From the NCBI GenBank assembly GCA_049116335.1, contig JAGDYZ010000016.1, forward strand, positions 221,719 through 285,718: a DNA stretch of 64,000 nt, written 5' to 3'. This DNA comes from CANMIH01 sp049116335 (GTDB lineage: Bacteria; Pseudomonadota; Alphaproteobacteria; Rhodobacterales; Rhodobacteraceae). Under the pieces are notes generated by a model. It ran no database searches. It saw only the letters and a list, made by a program, of their open reading frames with translations, and had not been told where the DNA came from. Shown one piece after another: positions 15,748 to 23,303 of this stretch. Within the stretch, counting starts at the first letter, position 1. The number at the start of each line of letters is the position of its first letter. The position numbers and the translations under genes are program-made.

Positions 15748-16145
15748 TGGGCGAACCCGACACCATTCAGGTCTTCGTCCCATTGAAAGTGCGCAAGAAA
15801 AACGGGCGGCCGAAAATCTTGCCGCCCGCTGATTACCTGCCCAGCGAGGATCAAACCCAAGATCCGCATATTCTGCGCGCCATTGGCCGCGCTTGGGGCT
15901 GGCGACGGCGCATGGAGGCTGGAGAATTCGGGACTGTTCGCGACCTCGCAATAGCCATGAACCTCGCTGAGCGCCATGTAAGCAGGCAACTGCGGTTGGC
16001 CTATCTCGCGCCGGAGGTGCTGAAGCGGCTGATCTATAAACGCGAGGTCACAGCCGTGACGCTGATGGAGATTACGGAATGCGCCGCTTTGCCCTGGAGG
16101 GATCAGACGGAGGTGGTGTTTGGTGAAGCTGTACAAGTTGGCTGA
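15747..16145 (+). CDS. Recombinase-linked helix-turn-helix protein (about 132 aa)
   Basis: The ATG at 15747 shares one base with the recombinase stop (TGATG); a GTG at 15744 is the alternative. The N-terminus contains a basic VRKKNGRPKILPP motif. Residues 45 to 95 include WGWRRRMEAGEFGTVRDLAIAMNLAERHVSRQLRLAYLAPEVL, a probable helix-turn-helix like that of ParB-type or recombinase-accessory proteins. Its position directly behind the serine integrase, at the element edge, fits a recombination directionality factor, but this is speculation. Confidence 0.7.
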   Translation: MGEPDTIQVFVPLKVRKKNGRPKILPPADYLPSEDQTQDPHILRAIGRAWGWRRRMEAGEFGTVRDLAIAMNLAERHVSRQLRLAYLAPEVLKRLIYKREVTAVTLMEITECAALPWRDQTEVVFGEAVQVG

Positions 16146-16392
16146 AGCACACGAACGTCCCACTGCGGACCTTCGTACATCCTGCGGCGGATGGCGGTTC
16201 AGAGCCCATAATGACCGATGCTGCATCTTGCACAAAGAGCAGCGAAGCACCGAATACAGACATTGGTCCCGGAAAAGCCGACCCTAAGCTGCAGCTGACC
16301 GATGCTTGATTTCGCCGCGGCGTGGCTTACCAGACCGATTTTGGCTGCGATGCAGAAAGCACTCCGCAACCAGTTCGTCGAGCGACAGGTGC
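16146..16392. other. Gap at the element/chromosome junction
   Basis: I see no gene in these 247 bases. The phage-type genes stop at 16145 and the chromosomal photolyase gene ends at 16393, so the attachment site should lie here or within the edge of the neighbouring genes. No repeated att core can be defined because the other end is outside the window. Confidence 0.4.
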
Positions 16393-17925
16393 TTATACAA
16401 TCTCACCCGTGTCCAACCGAGCCAGCCAATCCGTCGCGTCATCAACTATTTTTTTTCGTTGGCCTACGTCGCGCTTGTCCCAACTCCGATAAATAACGGC
16501 CATCCTCGGATTGTTTAGAAATCGGTCCCGATGGCGTTCGATGAAGTGCCAGTAGAGAAGATTGAAAGGGCAAGCCCGCGCGCCCGTCTTGGTCCTAACG
16601 TCATACTGGCAGCCCGTACAATAGTCGGACATCTTGGAAATGTAGTTACCCGATGAAACATACGGCTTGGATGCGACCAACCCGTCGTCTGCGTACTGGC
16701 TCATCCCAATAGTGTTGGGCGCTTCGACCCATTCGAACGCATCGACATATACGGAAAGATACCATTCGTGCACCTCCCCGGGATCAAGGCCGGCAAGCAG
16801 GGCAAAATTGCCAATAACCATCAGTCTTTGGATGTGGTGCGCGTAGCCGTGTTCCCGGGTCTGCCCCACAACCTCGTCAACACAGTGCATGTGTGTTTCG
16901 CCCCCCCAGAAGAAAGCAGGGAGCGGACGACTGTGGTCGAGCATATTTCGGGACGTGTAGTCCGGGCCTTCGAAAAAGTAGATGCCCCGCACATATTCGC
17001 GCCATCCAATTATCTGCCTGATGAATCCTTCGGCCGCATTCAGAGGTGCCTTACCTGCACGCCAGGCCGCCTCGGCCCGCAGGCAAACTTCCATTGGAAG
17101 CAAAAGACCAAGGTTGAGATATGGCGAGATGACCGCATGCCAAAGCCACGGGTCGCCCATGACCATGGCGTCCTGATAGTCACCAAATGACGGAAGAGTA
17201 TGGGATATGAAGTGGTCCAGAACCTCAAGTGCCTGTTCCCGATCCGTCGCGAACTCGAAGGGGTGCAATTGCCCGAAATTCCCTGCGAAACGATCCTTGA
17301 CGAGGTCAAGCACCTCGGCAACAACAGCATCGGGTGGAAAACCAGGCGGTTTAGGAGGGCGGGCGTCTTCTGGTGCAGGCTTGCGGTTCTGGTTGTCATA
17401 GTTCCATTTGCCACCGGCTGGTGCGTTTCCGTCCATCAGCAATCCTGTCTTGCGGCGGACATCCCGATAGAACCACTCCATTCGAAGGTGCTTGCGGCCT
17501 TTTGCCCAGTCGGCGAAATCCTTGGGCGAAGTGACAAAGCGGTCATCGGGTAGCTGGCGCATGACGAGTGGCAGATCGTTCAGCGCGGCGATCAGCCGCC
17601 ATTCTCCGGGCGTCGTGGCGATAACTTCCTCGACAGCAAACTCCGAAGCACGGCGGACAAGCTCTCCGGGAATTGAGCCTGTGTTGGCCTCATCGTCGAG
17701 CCTGCTGTAGGCGACTGTCCAGCCGTCTTCTCTCAGGGCCATCGCAAATCTGCGCATCGCGGCCAGAACCAGCGCGATTTTCTTGGGATGATGCGGGACG
17801 TACGTGGCCTCGGTCATGACTTCGGCCATGATAACCACGTCACGTTCTTTATCAGCCATTCGCAGCGAAGAGATGTCAGTGCTGAGTTGATCACCAAGCA
17901 CCAGGATGAGACGCGGCTTCACCAT
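16393..17925 (-). CDS. phrB: FeS-BCP family (6-4) photolyase, PhrB type (510 aa)
   Basis: The length and sequence fit the iron-sulfur bacterial cryptochrome/photolyase family, which repairs 6-4 photoproducts with FAD and a lumazine antenna. Residues 1 to 15 (MVKPRLILVLGDQLS) start the antenna domain. Four cysteines, Cys348, Cys436, Cys439 and Cys452, fall where the Agrobacterium PhrB 4Fe-4S ligands are expected. The WREYVRGIYFFEG and YADDGLVASKPYVSSGNYISKMSDYC motifs are present. It is last in a DUF2256-SDR-photolyase operon, overlapping the SDR stop by 7 bases, and probably depends on the RpoE-type promoter at 18782-18811. Confidence 0.95.
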   Translation of the reverse strand: MVKPRLILVLGDQLSTDISSLRMADKERDVVIMAEVMTEATYVPHHPKKIALVLAAMRRFAMALREDGWTVAYSRLDDEANTGSIPGELVRRASEFAVEEVIATTPGEWRLIAALNDLPLVMRQLPDDRFVTSPKDFADWAKGRKHLRMEWFYRDVRRKTGLLMDGNAPAGGKWNYDNQNRKPAPEDARPPKPPGFPPDAVVAEVLDLVKDRFAGNFGQLHPFEFATDREQALEVLDHFISHTLPSFGDYQDAMVMGDPWLWHAVISPYLNLGLLLPMEVCLRAEAAWRAGKAPLNAAEGFIRQIIGWREYVRGIYFFEGPDYTSRNMLDHSRPLPAFFWGGETHMHCVDEVVGQTREHGYAHHIQRLMVIGNFALLAGLDPGEVHEWYLSVYVDAFEWVEAPNTIGMSQYADDGLVASKPYVSSGNYISKMSDYCTGCQYDVRTKTGARACPFNLLYWHFIERHRDRFLNNPRMAVIYRSWDKRDVGQRKKIVDDATDWLARLDTGEIV

Positions 17926-18584
17926 GGGACGGGTTTCCCCGCCCAATCGAAAAAGCCACCGTTGTCGGCTGGAGTCAGCTGATCAAGAACCGCAACAAGG
18001 TTTGCGGCCGCCTCGTTTGGCGTCACTTTTGCATGCCCAGAGTAAGCCTTGGAGAAGGGCGTCTCTACGGTGCCCGGATGCAAAGACACTACAATGGCCT
18101 GTTTGCGCTTTCTCGAGATCTCGATAGCCGCCGTGCGCACGATCTGATTGGCTGCAGCCTTGGACGCGCGGTAGCTGTACCACCCCCCAAGGTGGTTATC
18201 ACCGATCGACCCGACACGGGCAGTGAGAACTCCCACCACGCATTGTGCGTCTTGCGGCAAAAGCCGAGGCAGGTGTTTCAAAACCAACGCAGGGCCAATG
18301 GCATTCACCGCCAAGACGCGCGCTAAGTTTTCTGCCTCAATCTCTGCAAGCGACTTCTCGGGGCGTGCGCCCTCGGGGGCCAGAATTCCGCTGGCAATCA
18401 AGACCGTGTCGAAAGGTCCTCGCAACACGCTCATGGCCCTCTCGACGCTGGTGGGATCAGTTAGATCCAATCCGTCGCCTGCGCGCGACAGCCGCGTCAC
18501 CTCGGAACCATATGTTGCGAGAGCCGCGGAAAGCGCCGTGCCAATCCCACCCGAGGCCCCTATGACAAGTGCGCGGCGCGTCAT
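17919..18584 (-). CDS. SDR family NAD(P)-dependent oxidoreductase (221 aa)
   Basis: A Rossmann short-chain dehydrogenase: the nucleotide-binding motif GASGGIG lies at residues 9-15 and the catalytic YxxxK is YSYRASK in the second half, with an upstream Ser/Thr-rich strand. The substrate is unknown. It lies between the DUF2256 gene (ATGA overlap) and the FeS photolyase (7-base overlap), so it is co-expressed with light-damage repair. Similar SDR genes accompany phrB in other Roseobacters and may act in cofactor or oxidised-lipid metabolism; this is inference. Confidence 0.9.
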   Translation of the reverse strand: MTRRALVIGASGGIGTALSAALATYGSEVTRLSRAGDGLDLTDPTSVERAMSVLRGPFDTVLIASGILAPEGARPEKSLAEIEAENLARVLAVNAIGPALVLKHLPRLLPQDAQCVVGVLTARVGSIGDNHLGGWYSYRASKAAANQIVRTAAIEISRKRKQAIVVSLHPGTVETPFSKAYSGHAKVTPNEAAANLVAVLDQLTPADNGGFFDWAGKPVPW

Positions 18585-18724
18585 CCCGACCTCACCTTGC
18601 GCGACCTGCGACAGCGCTCAGAACAATACCGTACGTCGCTCCATGATCGAGGCCATTTCCCAATCCACGAAAACGGCCGACAACTCACCGGACAGGTTTT
18701 GAATGGCAACTCGCTTTTCCGCAC
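18581..18724 (-). CDS. DUF2256 domain-containing protein (about 47 aa)
   Basis: A short zinc-ribbon-like protein with CPVSCRPFSW, then KWPRSWSDVRYCSERCRR, the DUF2256 signature. Most members have CPVC-x-RPF; here the second cysteine is one residue later (Cys11 and Cys15). The distal CSERC pair (34, 38) is normal. The start is taken as GTG at 18724: the ATG at 18781 overlaps the probable -10 element at 18782-18787, upstream of where transcription would begin. DUF2256 genes are habitual companions of photolyases. It is coupled to the SDR gene by ATGA. Confidence 0.75.
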   Translation of the reverse strand: MRKSELPFKTCPVSCRPFSWIGKWPRSWSDVRYCSERCRRSRKVRSG

Positions 18725-18781
18725 GGACCTATACCCCTTATGGCTGAACCCCGAGTGACTTACGGGTTCGCTTAATTTCAA

Positions 18782-18811
18782 TTGTTACGACCCAAACCCC
18801 GATCAAGATCA
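18782..18811 (-). promoter_or_regulatory. RpoE-type promoter of the DUF2256-SDR-phrB operon
   Basis: On the minus strand TGATCT (18811-18806) is followed after exactly 18 bases by TAACAA (18787-18782). The same spacing and elements recur before rpoE and before the DUF3833 remnant in this window. TGATC is the -35 core of RpoE promoters in Rhodobacter sphaeroides. A start near 18775 fits the GTG start of DUF2256. Confidence 0.7.
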
Positions 18812-18837
18812 AAAACAAGCTCGAACAAGAGTGTTTT

Positions 18838-18867
18838 TGAACCATCTGCGGGCGGCCTTCGTATTTA
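18838..18867 (+). promoter_or_regulatory. Possible ECF-type promoter of the phrA photolyase gene
   Basis: TGAACC (18838-18843), 18 bases, then TATTTA (18862-18867) ends 25 bases before the phrA start. The spacing matches the three TGATC-type sites, but both elements diverge from them, so assignment to RpoE is tentative; RpoH-type recognition is also possible. Confidence 0.4.
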
Positions 18868-18892
18868 AAGACAATCAAGAAAGCGCGTAGAT

Positions 18893-20305
18893 ATGACCGA
18901 ACCAAAACCCATCATCATCTGGTTTCGAAAGGACTTCAGGCTTGCCGATCACAAGGCGCTTTGTGAAGCCAGCAGAAGCGGGCGCCCGATCATTCCAGTG
19001 GTTGTTCTGGATGAGGTTACAGAAACTTTCGGAGCGGCCCCCAAATGGCGCCTGGCCCAAGCGATTGAGCACTTTAACGATCGGCTAAAGGCGGTTGGAT
19101 CAAGGCTGATCTTGCGTCGCGGAACCGTCGCAGACGAACTGCTTGCCCTGGCACAGGAAACCGGTGCGGGGGACATCTGGTGGACGCGGGCCTATGATCC
19201 TGACGCGATTATGCGTGACACCAAGGTCAAATCAAGCCTGAAAGAAGCGGGGATTGGAGCCGAAAGCTGGCCCGGCCACCTTTTGTTCGAACCCTGGGCC
19301 GTGACGACCAAGCAGGGCGGATTCTTCAAGGTCTACAGCCCGATGTGGCGTGCCGTAAAAGACCTGGATGTCGCGCCGCCTGACCCCGCGCCACTACGCC
19401 TTATGGCGCCCCAGAAGTGGCCGGACTCTGATCGACTTTCGGGCTGGGCGCTCGACAAGAGTATGGATCGGGGGGCAAAGGTCTTGGCCCGACATGCAAA
19501 CGTTGGCGAATCCGCAGCCCATGCACGCCTTGCCAACTTCCTGAGCGGGTCAATCGGTGCCTACAAGGAGCGTCGCGACTACCCGGCGCAAAACGCAACC
19601 TCCCGCCTGTCTGAAAATTTGGCCTGGGGTGAGATCGGCCCGCGTACGGTCTGGCATGCTGGACTGCGTGCGCATCTGGAAGGTCAAAGAGGGGCAGAGC
19701 ATTTCCTGAAAGAACTGGTATGGCGCGAATTTGCATATCATCTGGCCTTTCACACCCCCGAGATCACTCACAAGAACTGGAGATCGGAATGGGACGCCTT
19801 CCCCTGGTCGGACCATGAGGACGAAAAAGTTCTGCGATGGAAACAGGGGCGGACGGGTGTTCCCCTCGTCGATGCAGCCATGCGGGAGATGTACGTCACC
19901 GGCCACATGCACAATCGCGGCCGCATGATTGTTGGATCCTATCTCACCAAACACATGCTCAAGCATTGGCGTATTGGACAGAAGTGGTTCGAAGAATGCC
20001 TGATTGACTGGGACCCCGCGGCGAATGCGATGGGATGGCAATGGGTTGCGGGGAGCGGCCCAGATGCCGCGCCCTATTTCCGCATTTTCAACCCGGAAAC
20101 ACAGGCCCAGAAATTCGACGCCGAGCAGACGTACATTCAAAGATTTGTCGCCGAACGCGCGCCGGACCCCGGTCCAGAGGCTTTGGCGTTTTTCGACGCC
20201 TGCCCGCGTGCGTGGGGGCTGTCGCCGGATGATCCTCACCCGACCCCGATCGTTGGACTTGCCGAAGGGCGGCAGCGGGCTCTTGCAGCTTATGAAGCCC
20301 GTTGA
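18893..20305 (+). CDS. phrA: Deoxyribodipyrimidine photolyase, class I CPD type (470 aa)
   Basis: A classical photolyase. The N-terminal antenna domain opens with IIIWFRKDFRLADHKAL. The FAD-binding domain carries KELVWREFAYHLAFHTPE, GRTGVPLVDAAMREMYVTGHMHNRGRM and a DWDPAANAMGWQWVAGSGPDAAPYFRIFNP block. It should repair cyclobutane pyrimidine dimers using blue light. Length is typical (about 470). It is divergent from the DUF2256-SDR-phrB operon across a 168-base control region, so both DNA-repair branches share a regulatory zone. DUF393 and CIA30 genes follow on the same strand. Confidence 0.95.
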   Translation: MTEPKPIIIWFRKDFRLADHKALCEASRSGRPIIPVVVLDEVTETFGAAPKWRLAQAIEHFNDRLKAVGSRLILRRGTVADELLALAQETGAGDIWWTRAYDPDAIMRDTKVKSSLKEAGIGAESWPGHLLFEPWAVTTKQGGFFKVYSPMWRAVKDLDVAPPDPAPLRLMAPQKWPDSDRLSGWALDKSMDRGAKVLARHANVGESAAHARLANFLSGSIGAYKERRDYPAQNATSRLSENLAWGEIGPRTVWHAGLRAHLEGQRGAEHFLKELVWREFAYHLAFHTPEITHKNWRSEWDAFPWSDHEDEKVLRWKQGRTGVPLVDAAMREMYVTGHMHNRGRMIVGSYLTKHMLKHWRIGQKWFEECLIDWDPAANAMGWQWVAGSGPDAAPYFRIFNPETQAQKFDAEQTYIQRFVAERAPDPGPEALAFFDACPRAWGLSPDDPHPTPIVGLAEGRQRALAAYEAR

Positions 20306-20361
20306 TCCTTGCAACAGGCCACGCGTTCAATTCAGTTTCTCGATGATGAAATGAGAGCAAA

Positions 20362-20841
20362 ATGCAGAAAACAAAAGAACACGTCGTTGTGAGGCCTATA
20401 ACAGCTCAGGGCAGCACGGGAGATGCTGTGCCCAGCATCTACTATGATGGCTCCTGCCCTCTTTGCACCGCCGAGATCAATCACTATGCGTCCAGGATTG
20501 GCAGGAGCAAACTGCAACTGGTCGATGTTTCGATGGAAGGTGCCGACCTGAAGTCCGACCTTGGGGTCGAAGACGCCATGAGCCGGTTTCATGTTCGCAA
20601 ACCGGACGGGGAACTTCTTTCCGGGGCAAAAGCCTTTGTTGAAGTCTGGCGGTTGGCGCCGGGTTGGACATGGGCTGCCCGATTGGCAAGTATCCCAGGT
20701 GTGCTGCCCATAATGGAGGTGTCGTATAGGGGTTTTCTTGTGGTCCGCCCGGCAATCTCGGCGCTTGCCACGGTCCTTGGCGTTCAAGCCGCAAATCCAC
20801 AACCGACAAGATGCAGGAAAACAGGCGATTTGGACGTTTAA
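20362..20841 (+). CDS. DUF393 (DCC family) thiol-disulfide oxidoreductase-like protein (159 aa)
   Basis: The DCC motif appears as YYDGSCPLCTAEI at residues 28-40, with a thioredoxin-like CxxC. FHVRKPDGELLSGAKAFVEVWRLAP and a hydrophobic C-terminal segment follow. These proteins are predicted disulfide oxidoreductases without a settled substrate. The gene starts 56 bases after phrA, likely the same transcript. The first 25 residues are poorly conserved-looking, so a later start is possible. Confidence 0.85.
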   Translation: MQKTKEHVVVRPITAQGSTGDAVPSIYYDGSCPLCTAEINHYASRIGRSKLQLVDVSMEGADLKSDLGVEDAMSRFHVRKPDGELLSGAKAFVEVWRLAPGWTWAARLASIPGVLPIMEVSYRGFLVVRPAISALATVLGVQAANPQPTRCRKTGDLDV

Positions 20842-20907
20842 AAAGACGCCAACAACCAGGTTGGCGCACCCATTCCGGTTTGAAACCGCATTAAGAGGAC
20901 TGCTTTT

Positions 20908-21378
20908 ATGTTGAAACTAGAAGCAAACTGGGAGTTTGTCGCTGATACCGTCATGGGCGGTGTTTCAAACGGGCAAATTGCCACGCAGGTTGTGGATGGA
21001 CGCAGCGCGACACGACTGACTGGCATGGTTTCACTGGAAAACAACGGCGGCTTCATTCAGATGGCAACGGACCTGAAGCAGGACGGTTCAGCTCTGGTTG
21101 CAAGCAACTGGGACGGCATCGAGATTGATATCTGCGGTAACGACGAGATTTACGATCTTCGCATTCGAACAGATGACTTGAACCGGCCATGGCACTCGTT
21201 TCGCGCACCATTCCGTGCGACAGCACAATGGAAAATTGTGCAATTCCCTTTTGCGGTCTTTGAACCTCATAGGACAGACCAAGGTTTTGACCCCGCTAAA
21301 TTGCGCCGAATTGGCATCGTTGCCGTGGGCCGCGTTTTTCAAGCCGACATCGCAGTTTCGGGTGTCAGGTTGTTTTAG
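20908..21378 (+). CDS. CIA30 family protein (156 aa)
   Basis: The sequence shows the CIA30 (complex I intermediate-associated protein 30) beta-sandwich pattern: WEFVADTVMGGVSNGQ near the start, SLENNGGFIQMATDL, a WDGIEIDICGNDEIYDLRIRT core, and the terminal RIGIVAVGRVFQADIAVSGVRLF. In bacteria this galactose-binding-like fold has no proven role. Its place behind phrA and DUF393 ties it to the photo-oxidative stress set. RBS AAGAGG lies upstream of the ATG. Confidence 0.88.
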   Translation: MLKLEANWEFVADTVMGGVSNGQIATQVVDGRSATRLTGMVSLENNGGFIQMATDLKQDGSALVASNWDGIEIDICGNDEIYDLRIRTDDLNRPWHSFRAPFRATAQWKIVQFPFAVFEPHRTDQGFDPAKLRRIGIVAVGRVFQADIAVSGVRLF

Positions 21379-21570
21379 CCGACGATCGGCCTTGGTCTTC
21401 GGCATATCCTTTTTCGACGTCTCGCTCGTGTGGACACCATCGCTTGGGAGGTCGCAGCAGCCGCGCCGCCTTGCATTCAACGCGTCCGTTTCGGGGCCGC
21501 TTGGATCAAGAAACGCGACACCCTTTTCGACGTTGGGCTGACAATCTGACCATTGCCCGCAATTCAGCGT

Positions 21571-22095
21571 TCATTTCTTCTCAAACATGATGATCGCTTC
21601 GCCGATGCGAACGCCAAATCGGGAAACATAGGCCCGGTTCAAAACCCGGCCGTCTGTCAACAACCACATCCAATCATCGAAATCGACCCGCATCGTTCCT
21701 TTTCGAACCGGCAGGTCGATGCGATAGGTCCAGTTGAACGTGTCACCGTTTTCTCGGCCTGTAGCGATCCCCAAGACACCGGGGGCTGTGCCTTTCCAGG
21801 TGTCCTCGCCGGTTTTTTCAAGCGTCCAGATGCGCTGTTCGGTGTCCCCATCGTCATAGGTGAAATCTTCTACCAACTGCAGGATACGACCGTCCCAGGT
21901 ACCCAAGATTTGGACGTCAAACCGTCGTTGGACATTGCCGAACACATCCTGGAATTGACCATGGGCCACGGTTTGGCCCGCGAAGAAGTCTTCAAGGTTC
22001 AGGGTCCGGTCGGAAAGCGGCTTGTCGTCGAGGTCAGGTGTGCCGGAACAGGCCATCAACGTGAAAAAGGCGAACAGGGCGAGCATGTTTTTCAT
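21571..22095 (-). CDS. DUF3833 family lipoprotein (174 aa)
   Basis: The start MKNMLALFAFFTLMACSG is a lipobox signal, with Cys16 as the likely lipidated residue. The mature part has the DUF3833 pattern: LEDFFAGQTVAHGQFQD, RFDVQILGTWDG, then RIDLPVRKGTMRVDFDDWMWLLTDGRVLNRAYVSRFGVRIGE. It probably sits in the outer or inner membrane leaflet facing the periplasm. It is the intact counterpart of the truncated DUF3833 at 22938-23183. It lies 68 bases after the TspO-like gene and should be co-transcribed. Confidence 0.88.
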   Translation of the reverse strand: MKNMLALFAFFTLMACSGTPDLDDKPLSDRTLNLEDFFAGQTVAHGQFQDVFGNVQRRFDVQILGTWDGRILQLVEDFTYDDGDTEQRIWTLEKTGEDTWKGTAPGVLGIATGRENGDTFNWTYRIDLPVRKGTMRVDFDDWMWLLTDGRVLNRAYVSRFGVRIGEAIIMFEKK

Positions 22096-22163
22096 AGGGG
22101 CTTTTCCGAAAGACAAGGTTTGGCGGGGTTTGGCGCGCAAGGGATCGGACACAGTATCCAGAG

Positions 22164-22901
22164 TTACGTGGCGTGGTTCCAGGTCGAACGCGGCGGCCGA
22201 CGCAGCACGTAGCCCAGGCACAGCGCCACGATTCCAACCGCTGCCAACAAGATGACAGGTCGGTTTTCCGATGATGCGTTGGCCGAAATCACACCGGACA
22301 AGGCCCATATCACCGCCAAGGGATAGGCCAATTCGGCCGGGCGCAAGGATTGCACGATCAAGGCCACCACCAAAACGGCAACCAGCATCGCCACCGCCGC
22401 GGCCTGTGCACTCAGCACACCGTAGCCGCCGAGAACAACGCCTGTGCCAACACCGGTCGCCGCCGTTAGCCACCCGGCGTAAAGCGCGACCGGGCGCACC
22501 TGCCATACTGGGGTTTCTTTCCCAGCGCGAAGCATGGCCAAAACGGCGGACACCGCCATGGCAAAGATCATCACAGTTGCCAGGATCGGCGCGGCGTTCG
22601 CGGCGGCAATCCAGAAAGTGCCTAGACAAAGGCTGATCAACAGCGGCGGACGCATTCGGTTCCAATGCACATCCCGCGGCGCGTTCAGCAGCCCCCAGAT
22701 CGCCCCAAGGATCAGCCAGGCATAGATCACACCCCAGATTCCAAACGCCCACCCGGCAGGTTGAACCGGCCAGAATTCCAAGACGACAGGAAACTGCTCG
22801 GGCCGGTAGCCGGCAAAGCCGCTTGTCATAAACGGCGACAGCGCAAACGCAATTGTCAACACAACAACAGCAATCGCGAGAAAGGGGGTTTTACGGGGCA
22901 T
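22164..22901 (-). CDS. Tryptophan-rich sensory (TspO/MBR-like) membrane protein (245 aa)
   Basis: Seven or so hydrophobic segments span the protein. The Trp-rich VQPAGWAFGIWGVIYAWLILGAIWGL near residue 50 is characteristic of the larger TspO-related proteins in Roseobacters. These are inner-membrane proteins often linked to light and oxygen stress, perhaps handling tetrapyrroles; the ligand here is unknown. RBS AAGGA precedes the ATG. Upstream lies the DUF3833 fragment and then an RpoE-type promoter, which may now drive this gene. Confidence 0.85.
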   Translation of the reverse strand: MPRKTPFLAIAVVVLTIAFALSPFMTSGFAGYRPEQFPVVLEFWPVQPAGWAFGIWGVIYAWLILGAIWGLLNAPRDVHWNRMRPPLLISLCLGTFWIAAANAAPILATVMIFAMAVSAVLAMLRAGKETPVWQVRPVALYAGWLTAATGVGTGVVLGGYGVLSAQAAAVAMLVAVLVVALIVQSLRPAELAYPLAVIWALSGVISANASSENRPVILLAAVGIVALCLGYVLRRPPRSTWNHAT

Positions 22902-22937
22902 CTGGGCGGGTCCTTCTGTTTCGGGGCCGACGCCGGT

Positions 22938-23183
22938 TCAGCGTTGCGCTTCAGGATCCGGGCGCATGGTTGCGACCAGTTCGGCCACCTTTATGCCAAA
23001 CTTGCGCATTTCGGACTTGTTCATGATCACGCCGTTATCGGTCAGATAAAGCCAGTCGGTTGCTGTCAACGTATGACCACCTGTGTCTTCGGGTAGAATG
23101 ATCTGGTATTCCATCTTGATGGTTGATCCCGACACGACGCCACGCGCTTCGCCAACGATGTCATCGGCCGTGGCGGTGAATGT
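22938..23183 (-). pseudogene. 5'-truncated DUF3833 remnant
   Basis: The frame reads TFTATADDIVGEARGVVSGS, continues through a TDWLYLTDNGVIMNKSEMRKFGIKVAEL segment, and stops at 22938. This corresponds to the C-terminal half of a DUF3833 protein, second to the intact copy at 21571-22095. No ATG start exists; only a GTG at 23135 could begin an in-frame product. The similarity begins exactly at the -10 element of an RpoE-type promoter, so the N-terminal half was lost by deletion. Confidence 0.75.
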
Positions 23184-23211
23184 GTTACGATGTGGAGACT
23201 TTGGTGGATCA
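23182..23211 (-). promoter_or_regulatory. RpoE-type promoter fused to the DUF3833 remnant
   Basis: Minus-strand TGATCC (23211-23206), 18 bases, then TAACAC (23187-23182), the same architecture as the rpoE and phrB-operon promoters. The coding similarity of the remnant begins inside this -10, so the promoter originally served another first gene. It could now transcribe the TspO-like and DUF3833 genes. Confidence 0.7.
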
Positions 23212-23303
23212 CGACCTCACAAATATGTGATGTAAGTAATTGAAAACAAAAAATAAGCCTCCAAAAACGGCGACTTCTTCAGGTTGCCGATGATCAGGCA
23301 AGT

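Larger units (their letters stand above)
1..16145. mobile_element. Integrated phage-like element, one end (left end outside window)
   Basis: The region is packed with overlapping small genes of phage type: terminase-like, primase-helicase, RuvC-like resolvase, DUF669, RecA-fold ATPase, phage sigma factor, DUF2924 and a large serine recombinase. It gives way abruptly to chromosomal stress genes after 16145. The replication/recombination operon reads leftward and the integration module reads rightward, with palindromic operators between them. No capsid, tail or lysis genes are in view, but a packaging-like gene starts at the left edge, so structural genes may lie beyond it. The frameshifted helicase hints at decay. 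The right boundary is placed after the last phage-type gene; att sites were not identified. Confidence 0.85.

Noticed and set aside
22096..22752. Long upstream extension of the DUF3833 lipoprotein frame
   Set aside because: The extension is antiphase to the TspO-like membrane gene on the same strand; the lipobox signal peptide begins at 22095.
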